Below are positions 63,431 to 64,000 of a stretch of 64,000 nucleotides of DNA, piece by piece; within the stretch, counting starts at the first letter, position 1; each line of letters opens with the position of its first letter. Both the position numbers and the translations under genes were made by a program. Where the stretch lies: NCBI RefSeq assembly GCF_023115355.1, contig NZ_CP096019.1:2046001-2110000 (forward strand), read 5' to 3'. The notes beneath the pieces were generated by a model. The model was not told the origin of the DNA. It did no database searches and was given only the letters and a program-made list of their open reading frames with translations. Source of the stretch: Halocatena salina. GTDB taxonomy: Archaea; Halobacteriota; Halobacteria; Halobacteriales; Haloarculaceae.

Positions 63431-64000
63431 ATGGACTTGGCACGAGTCGGTGACCACGATCCGATCGTGGTGTGTACCGAGGAGCGCGAAGCGGCGGTGC
63501 TCGTCCCGGTCATCGCGCTGGATGGGAGTCCGGAGCTGTTGTTCACCGAACGCGCTGCCTATCTCAGCGAGCATCCCGGACAGATGAGTTTTCCCGGCGG
63601 TGGGCGGGAATCCTACGACTCATCACTCCGAGAAACGGCCCTCAGAGAGGCCCACGAAGAGATCGGTCTCCGACAGACGGAAGCGGACGTGATCGGTCAG
63701 CTCGATTGTATACGAACGGTCACCCGGTACTCGGTGTGCCCTCACGTGGCTCGAATTCCGGATCGGACGTATCTCCCCGACGAGCGCGAAGTGGCCGAGA
63801 TCGTTCGACTCTCGATCGACGCGCTCACTGACTACTCCAACTACGACTCCGAACGGCGTGATCATCCCTACTATGGAGACATCCGGCTCCATTACTTCCG
63901 CGTGAACGGATACACCGTCTGGGGCGCGACTGCCCGAATTCTCGTGCAGTTCCTTGAACTCGTTACCGACTGGGAACGTCCACCCGAACCCGACCGCCGC
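63431..64000 (+). CDS. Nudix hydrolase, CoA-pyrophosphatase-like (3' truncated)
   Basis: The visible 190 residues hold an intact Nudix box, GGGRESYDSSLRETALREAHEEIGL (G-x5-E-x7-REUxEExGU), preceded by LSEHPGQMSFPGGG, which is typical of the CoA-pyrophosphatase (NudL/CoAse) subgroup. Start ATG 63431 (MDLARV) follows a GC-poor stretch. The gene continues beyond base 64000. It probably hydrolyses CoA or a nucleotide-diphosphate compound. Confidence 0.92.
   Translation, partial: MDLARVGDHDPIVVCTEEREAAVLVPVIALDGSPELLFTERAAYLSEHPGQMSFPGGGRESYDSSLRETALREAHEEIGLRQTEADVIGQLDCIRTVTRYSVCPHVARIPDRTYLPDEREVAEIVRLSIDALTDYSNYDSERRDHPYYGDIRLHYFRVNGYTVWGATARILVQFLELVTDWERPPEPDRR

Noticed and set aside
1-64000. 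CRISPR arrays, tRNA or rRNA genes, complete insertion sequences, replication origin
   Set aside because: Reading through the intergenic regions showed no regularly spaced repeats, no T-loop/anticodon architecture, no 16S/23S signature, no intact transposase and no cdc6/orc gene with ORB-like repeats.

Overview
The window is chromosomal DNA from a haloarchaeon (class Halobacteria). Proteins are very acidic (Asp/Glu-rich), codons are GC-ending, and the gene set is archaeal: TFB, a thermosome subunit, membrane LonB, NreA, archaeal-type NadM, an archaeal RNase P RNA, Tat-exported enzymes and lipobox lipoproteins. Many genes have a TATA-like box about 26-30 nt before the start codon, as expected for leaderless haloarchaeal transcripts. 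The genus cannot be told from this stretch. No rRNA, tRNA, CRISPR array or intact transposon was seen.

Layout. 0-2 kb: end of an oligopeptide-type ABC transporter (two permeases). 2-8.4 kb: Tat-exported cupredoxin/PQQ sugar dehydrogenase, dihydroorotase coupled to a lipoate-ligase-like protein, LytM-like protein, zinc-type reductase, thioesterase. 8.4-16.5 kb: cysteine hydrolase, two tandem lipoproteins with HELTH motifs, NhaC antiporter, nicotinate phosphoribosyltransferase. 16.5-24.2 kb: RNase P RNA, a matrixin-like lipoprotein, DedA-like protein, MetG, an NfeD + SPFH pair and wHTH regulators. 24.2-24.7 kb: hairpin-rich non-coding DNA. 24.7-30.5 kb: TRAM protein, archaetidylserine-synthase-like enzyme, MBL and YkgJ proteins, methyltransferase, glycosyltransferase. 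30.5-36.5 kb: thermosome, SAM hydrolase, NadM, LonB and a CPBP protease. 36.5-38.6 kb: AT-rich island with a trypsin-fold protease and a small membrane protein.

38.6-48.9 kb is mainly information processing: an ATGA-coupled DUF5788-PolX-Mut7C operon, NreA, TFB, RNase HI, PadR regulator and pyrophosphatase. It is interrupted by an unknown HEAT-like/coiled-coil gene pair. 49.2-57.7 kb is a surface-glycan or glycolipid neighbourhood: AP-superfamily enzyme, TMTC-like GT-C protein, flippase-like protein, PHP phosphoesterase, UbiA of the polyprenyl-phosphate phosphoribosyltransferase type, and two NAD-dependent epimerase/SDR proteins. 57.7-59.3 kb is decayed: a pseudogene with an in-frame stop, an orphan ORF and a second hairpin cluster. 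59.3-64 kb: aldo/keto reductase, MFS transporter, glucosyl-3-phosphoglycerate-synthase-like enzyme, a small acidic protein and a Nudix hydrolase cut by the right edge.

The strongest candidates for undescribed biology are the epimerase/UbiA/PHP/flippase module (50.7-56.3 kb), the HEAT-like plus coiled-coil pair (41.3-43.7 kb), the matrixin-like lipoprotein with a second, inactivated catalytic domain, and a perfect 18-bp palindrome over the predicted lonB start site. Functions are assigned from motifs and family resemblance read by eye; no database search was possible.
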